Origin: Polyodon spathula
Lineage: Eukaryota; Chordata; Actinopteri; Acipenseriformes; Polyodontidae
DNA: 64,000 bases
Assembly (NCBI RefSeq): GCF_017654505.1
Contig: NC_054571.1
Location: forward strand, 4,310,041 to 4,374,040
Direction of reading: 5' to 3'
This document shows positions 56,873-64,000 of the stretch, one piece after another. Position 1 is the first letter of the stretch; each line of letters begins with the position of its first letter. Both the position numbers and the translations under genes were made by a program. Under the pieces are notes generated by a model. That model made no database searches. It worked only from the letters and a program-made list of their open reading frames with translations, and had not been told where the DNA came from.

Positions 56873-59394
56873 TGCATGACAGCAACTAGAACTGAAGAAC
56901 TCCTGAACACAGGCCAAAGCACCCGAACACAGAAAAAAAACACACTTTGAGTAAAAAGAATCACTCAGACTCAGAGGGGAAATTCTACAAGGTACTCACT
57001 GGTACTGGTATCGGGGCTTACCTTAATGCCACTACTGGGTACCAGAACTTATTTGATCCACTTGGTGCGTGCATTCGATCCACTCTTATTGTTGTTTATT
57101 TTACACAGTCCACTAGCATTCTGTTAGAAAACAGTATTGTCACTGAAACTAAACACTCATTATAATATTCTCAAAATGAACCAATGCCCATGGGTGATCT
57201 ATCTACCTTGGTTCTTGGCAGCAACCTCGTGAGGAGAAGTTATGTGGCTTTGGTGCCAATCATTATTAAACCAATCGGTCAGTCTCGTCTGCCTGTGGAT
57301 TTATATGATTGGTCAATAACGTTGTTGGTACCCTCCCCTGATCTACTAATTAATTCTTTAAGCAATGGAAAGCAAATACAGCCCTGCATTGAATGAACAT
57401 CTGAAATAAGTTTACTTTTATGAAATATTACATTTAATTATTTTTTTTCTTTTAAACCTTCAAAGCAATATGACTATTTGTAAAATATAGTTGTCTGAGG
57501 CATGTGAAATAACATCAATTTAAAAGTAAAATATGAATTCTGGGAACCGCTCTGCAGAGAAATAATATATCATTATTCTCTTAATGTCCACCGTGAAACT
57601 AGTAATTTACAGAGTTTTTGAGTGTCACTCCCACGAATATAAAAATCTAAGTGATGCTTGTGTGCATGCTAGCTGTGTAAAGCTTTGTTGTGTTAAATTA
57701 AACTCTTCATAAGTCCAGCTGGTTAATGATTCAGAAGCTGATTGTCCATTCTGCAAGAGAAAAAACCGTCACTGACACTATGGAGCTTAAAATGGCCAAG
57801 TGGAGTCCTTTTAATATACCTGCCGGTTATGCATTGTTTAACTAAGACCTTTTTGTATAATGTTTTTATAGCAGGTTTTTTTTTTTTTTCATAATATCAC
57901 CTCTTTTTTCTAGGATATCTTGAAAGAAAACTCCCTCTCTATAGCAGTTACTGCATAGTGTAATATTTATTAACACTTATTATTTCAGGTATATTACAGA
58001 ACATGACTGAGTACATGCAGAGGGTACAAAGCTTTCGGTATTTTCAGCTTCTCTGTTGATGAATTAGTTTTATTTTATCAATTATTTTTAAGGCTTATTT
58101 TGTATTCATAAATGTATCGTGTACCGATATGTATACATTTTAAAAGTATTTATTCACTGGCACTCACATTGTCTCAATTTTTTTTACACCCGGCTGTCCA
58201 TCAGAGTACCTGTACTTTTTTGTTGAGAATTTCACCCCTGCTCAGAATGAATAAAATATTATGGAACTTAAGGGAGCAATAAACAAAGGAAATTTATTTT
58301 GAAGTGACTGTTTAGATAATTAAAAAATGCCTCCCCCAGTTTTTTTAATGTAGAATTCAGTAATGTACTAGGAATCAGAGAGCTGGGGGCTATTGAATAG
58401 TATAGAGAAATGGGTAAGTAATTCTGAGAGCCAGCTAATTCAATACAGAAAGTCTGGTAGCTGGAAATCAATGGTTAATTCCAATGGCGTTTTTCTACCC
58501 TCAGCAGAAGAACTTACACAAGAGGTCTTCTCATCAAGAAAATCTCATTTTAAACATCAATAAACACTCAAAATAAAACAGAAATCAATCAGCTGGGTGC
58601 CAGGCGCTCTCCATTGAATAGCCATCAGTAACCGCATAGATTTTATCAGGCTTAATATCACATCCTTCATACTGTAGAAGTGCAAGGCCTGTATGTGTGA
58701 GGCGCGGGGGGCGGGTTGTGTAGTCATGGAATAAACTGGATTTCTTTTTCCAGTGCAATAGTGGACTACAACAGCAATACAAGACCACCTGCAATGGGGC
58801 TGTCAGTGGTTCAATTTAGTACAATACTATTTGGCAACACAATGATAAACAACCAATACAAACTCCCTCCACACCAGGATTGCACCTCAATCCTGTTCTA
58901 AACACCTTGCCTGCCATTCAGTCCTGTGACTGTACATTCAGACAGAGTTCCTCCAATCCACTCCCAAGCTGAGTATGAAAAGTCTTGGTTAACACACCTT
59001 CAAAAAGAGTATTCAATGTTGCTCATGCTAATAAGTGGTAGGAAAACTGATTCTAAAACCTTATTTAATCCTTCTTTTAAAGGCGGGGTGGGGGGGCGGG
59101 GGGTACAAATAAGAGGCAAGACATTGATTTTAAAGCCTGCATTATACTCCTTTGAAGGGGAACCAGTGATAATGTTGCTAGTGCTAAAATAATGGAAGTT
59201 GTGTAACACAGCCTTACAGCTCTGGTTTATTTTTGCCCTTAAAGCACAGCAGAGCCAGACACAGAATTGTAGTTTAGAAGCACTTTTAACAGAAATAAAA
59301 AAAAAAAAAAAAACTCTAACTCCACCAAGGAGTGCTAAACTAAACGTTTTTCTTCTAACTAAAGGTTCTAACTAAATTGGATAGCTAAGCCATG
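56873..59394. other. Unassigned stretch
   Basis: No gene supported. Poly(T) lies near 57875 and a G-rich GGCGGGGTGGGGGGGCGGGG GG patch lies at 59081-59102. Frames at 57184-57396 and 58926-59192 have no family motif. Confidence 0.45.
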
Positions 59395-60773
<1,379 letters not shown>

Positions 60774-60775
60774 TA

Positions 60776-62300
60776 TACTCTCTAATAAGAGGAAATAGTG
60801 GGCAGGATGGCAAAACAATCTTCTTTTAAAGATTTTAAGTCACAGGCTGGGTGAGATGGCTCTTATAGACTTGGGAGGTGCTTCTAATCTGGAAATACGG
60901 TGTAAACTTATAGTCTACACAACAATCTACAATAATCAGAATTTTAAAAGAACAATTTTATTTAAATGACAATAAATGATTGTTGAAAATAATTGCAAAT
61001 GTTAATCACTGAAAGCAAACTTAGCCAATAACATTTCTCCTTTTTAATATACACACACCAAACAATTACTTTCAATACCAAGACGCAACATTTATATTTT
61101 CAAACAACAATTGGAAATCAAAACATTCATAGTTACGTGTCTTGGTACAGGTTACAGTCATCCTGGAGTGTCTTTGGTTAGGCACGTTTCCAGCATACCC
61201 TTCTCTAACGACAGCAGTCCCTCCTCTCTGAACTGCAATACCGTGGTCGGCCTTGCCTGGCGCACTGACCTCACACACGCTGTTCAGCTCTTGACAGGCG
61301 CTGGCTCTCGCTGAGGAATCGCTAGCTGCCAGTCTTTGGTAATGCATTTTATATTTTCTCAGTTTTCAATGTCGAATTACAGTTAAATAATTTCAAAGAC
61401 TTGTGTCTCAGTGGATGTATTGTGTAAGTCTTTAGCAATAACTGGATATCAAGTTATAGGTGTAGTATATTGTTAGATAGTCCCTAAGTTCCTGTAGTTC
61501 ACATTTTGGGTTAAAGTTGTATTTGTAACATGATCCCCTTAAGAGCTCCAATGGCTGAGGCGGTTGTGGGTCATAGTATTGCCACGTTGATGCTAGATGG
61601 AGCGGACTCAGGCAGAAGTTAGTATGGTGTTGGCAGCACAGTGTAGTAGGTTCCGTTTCTGGCTAAATATAACTATGTCATATTTACAGTACTATTTCAG
61701 TGTGCAGTTAATAAACTAAGCAACAGTTTATTACAATAGATAACTTGTCTTTAACTTTTGTTTCAGTTTTCTAACTGCATTTGGTATACAAACCGGCCAT
61801 TATGTAAAATAACACAGTCACTACTTTTGCGGTTATAAAGTTCTGTTCTGCTAGATTTCACTTAACTTCTTGCACTCCACTCACTCTTGCATCTGATCCC
61901 CACTAATCAAGCCAGAATAACCCTAATTCCACAGCTTTCCTCTGCACAGAGACAATCTTGGGTCTGTCCAGTCCTGTGAAATGTTGGAGGCTTCTTTCAT
62001 ACTTTTTCAGCATCAAAATTCCAGATTTTTTTCCCAGACCTTCACTAGTTTTTCGATACTTATCCACATAGGCGGTGCATTATAGCTTTTTAATCCAGAG
62101 AAGAAGTTGCACCTGGTTTTTTAAAAGTAAATTGTTAGAATTTAAAGATGCATATCTAGCAAGAGACAATGCAGTTTTGGAAAAGATAAGTAAAAGTAAT
62201 ATTTGTTTAGGAATTTTAGCTAGCCTTTATTAGAAGGGAGAAAAAATTGAGCACTTGAGAAAAAAGCTTACAAAGTAAGGTCAAGGCACCTGCTAAGTGT
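60776..62300. other. Unassigned stretch
   Basis: No gene supported. A somewhat GC-richer block at 61190-61330 has short open frames on both strands without motifs. Confidence 0.45.
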
Positions 62301-62304
62301 CTGC

Positions 62305-62305
<1 letters not shown>

Positions 62306-62340
<35 letters not shown>

Positions 62341-62354
62341 TATTATTATTATTA
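62306..62354. repeat. (AAT)n(ATT)n self-complementary microsatellite
   Basis: About 11 AAT units run into about 5 ATT units, giving a short perfect inverted repeat. Confidence 0.93.
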
Positions 62355-62514
62355 CAATAAAAAATAACCAAAAAGTATGATTAAAACTCTTCTGAAACAT
62401 GTATTTACACTATTTACAAAGTATACAAGTTCCTGCTTCAATTTTTCAACTCAAGCAGCTTGCTGTCCAGCTTTTTGTCAACAGCCTTCAGCTTTCTCTG
62501 TGAAATTATCAGCA

Positions 62515-63345
62515 GACACAATGAGAACATTAATGTTTGTCTCAATCCTTCTTTTCCTCTCTTTGGTTGCATCCATCACAGCTTTTCTCTTTTGTCCTCT
62601 TCATATTTTCAACAGTTATTTCTCTGTTCACTGAAAAGCCTCTCTCTACAGAGGCCTGTCCATGTGAGAGCAGAAGAACCTTCTTCGCCACCTCCCACAG
62701 CTCCTGCCAACCCTCGTTCTTTGCCAGGTGCTCATGGAAAAATCAACCAAGTCTTGTCTGGCAGTGATTAAATTGGAGTCACTTCACTGTAAAAGATGGC
62801 AGAATCCTTGAACTGCCCGATCACTTGATCACATTGCTTTCTCGGACTTGTTTAGCACTTCTAAAGTCTGGAGTGATCTCTTTAACTTCCTTTCACATCC
62901 ATCAACATCTTTAACTATCTGCATGGGATCCAGCCATGCCATGTTTCTGATGGGAGAGAACCTAAGAGGGCATTTTTCGAGTAGTTTTGTCACTGCAGCA
63001 GGAGGAACTTTTTTGTATCTACTTTCACTGCAAAGACACTTTTTTCTGAGATTGCTCAATAACATAAAGGTTAAAAAGACAATTTGTCTGCGACAAACCC
63101 AACATTCACTTCAGAGACTTCTTTATGGTCTAAACTGTCAGTCAAATCCTCTATAAACAGCTTTGACACAGATATCACCCTTTTCATGACATCAGCTGTG
63201 ATGTATCTGTGCATTAAGTCTGTCACAACCTTGAGCAAATCAGCAGCAAGGAAAGGCAACATGGGCTTGTCTGTTTGACACTTAGTTAGAAAAGGCATAC
63301 ACTGTCTTGCAATGGACAAAAACATGATGAACATGGGATCACTGC
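62515..63345 (-). pseudogene. hAT-like transposase C-terminal pseudogene
   Basis: Reading leftwards from about 63345: MFIMFLSIARQCMPFLTKCQ TDKPMLPFLAADLLKVV and VISVSKLFIEDLTDSLDHKE VSEVNVGF, a stop, then VPPAAVTKLLEKCPLRFSPI RNMAWLDP, then after further breaks WEVAKKVLLLSHGQASVERG FSVNREI (plus 62600-62690). The last block is the hAT C-terminal dimerisation signature (SxGQAxxERxFS type). Just upstream of the first block the minus strand has TATATGTTGTAG|GGGAAAG, a possible splice acceptor. Homology to a hAT-like family seen in fish is good at the C-terminus; the exact family is not assigned. Confidence 0.68.
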
Positions 63346-64000
63346 AGCTTTCCCCTACAACATATATGTGGGTATCAGATATCTCTTTACATTGTAATTT
63401 CTATTTGAACAATGATTGTTCATTGTTTGAATTTTATGTTCAAAACAAAACATTTAATCTAAAAAATCCTGACTAATTTAACATATTAAAAATGCAGGTT
63501 CTTTTTATAATATTGCAATATTCCAAAAACAATATGATTTGAAACAAAAATATAGAGTAAGCGACTCCCCCCATCATACACAGGGTATGTATATACAACA
63601 CACTAAGGACACGTTCCATTCATAACCGTCTGTTATGTGCATATTATGTAGATATTCTTATTAAATATCATCAGCATTGCCCCAATAGCCAGACCGTGAA
63701 GGTTTTGGAAACAAAATGAGACTTTAAACTGGCTTCTAATTTAATTTGATTCATTGCTGCTTCACTAAGAGTCACTGTGGATTACATTTGTTAATTCCAG
63801 AATGTTTACTTTAATTAAAAAAAGAAGAAAAAAAGCCACCAAATGTATTAATATAACGAAGCAAAACTGCTTATGTTACCTGGAAGCATTTGTTTTGTTT
63901 ACTTGTGTGGCGAATTAAGAGAGTCAAACTAGGTTTAAAGAAACATATATTAGGAACATACTGAGTTGCACATTGTTCTTCCATTAAAAAGTAACTCTCC
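63346..64000. other. Unassigned AT-rich right edge
   Basis: No gene or repeat recognised. The hAT-like element could extend here, but no further coding motif was seen. Confidence 0.4.

Overview
The window looks like repeat-rich, non-coding vertebrate nuclear DNA. It is AT-rich, carries many dinucleotide and trinucleotide microsatellites, and is built from layers of transposable elements. The repeat mix (CR1 LINEs whose 3' tail is an iterated TTCTTATG-type octamer, Tc1 elements, tRNA-headed SINEs, gypsy LTRs with TGTGGCAG/CTGCCACA ends, DIRS, Penelope, piggyBac and hAT remnants) suggests a non-teleost ray-finned fish, most likely a sturgeon or paddlefish. That assignment is inference from remembered repeat sequences. 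I found no host protein-coding gene I could defend; every protein similarity I recognise belongs to a mobile element, and all but the first fragment are visibly broken.
Layout. 0-1.6 kb: end of a Ty3/gypsy element in which RNase H runs straight into the polypurine tract and LTR, then a piggyBac-type MITE. 1.6-8.3 kb: mostly unassigned, with piggyBac-type ends, an LTR fragment and a SINE. 8.3-11.4 kb: two Tc1 pseudo-transposons, the second split by a solo LTR with a perfect 5-bp target duplication. 14.7-18.2 kb: a GC-rich fold-back gypsy derivative, inside which gag and minisatellite sequence is inverted; it is flanked by a near-perfect 258-bp direct repeat. 18.4-23.1 kb: CR1 tail, microsatellite, a hairpin-headed repeat and two solo LTRs. 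24.5-26.4 kb: a Tc1 element on the minus strand, itself hit by an LTR, inserted into a repeat whose uninterrupted relative lies at 32.6-32.9 kb. 27.1-31.9 kb: a long minus-strand CR1 keeping ORF1 (esterase) and ORF2 parts, invaded by a plus-strand CR1 tail that was in turn invaded by a solo LTR. 32.9-34.1 kb: an LTR carrying twenty 30-bp minisatellite units. 34.2-36.6 kb: DIRS fragment with a piggyBac MITE inside, abutting a Penelope-like fragment split by a CR1 tail. 40.6-46.4 kb: two more MITE copies, an ~850-bp repeat (inverted relative at 55 kb) and a piggyBac relic with N-terminal transposase remains. 46.8-47.9 kb: hAT transposase remains with a minisatellite grown from its own coding sequence. 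48-51 kb: possible tyrosine-recombinase element remains. 51.4-52.6 kb: piggyBac relic with C-terminal transposase remains. 53-57 kb: LTR, SINE, CR1 and Tc1 fragments. 59.4-60.8 kb: a fourth Tc1 copy. 62.5-63.4 kb: a second hAT-like relic.
The genes do not work together as a pathway. The value of the window is as a record of nested insertion, with several order-of-insertion relationships readable directly from target duplications. The least ordinary structure is the fold-back gypsy element with its long flanking duplication (14.7-18.2 kb).
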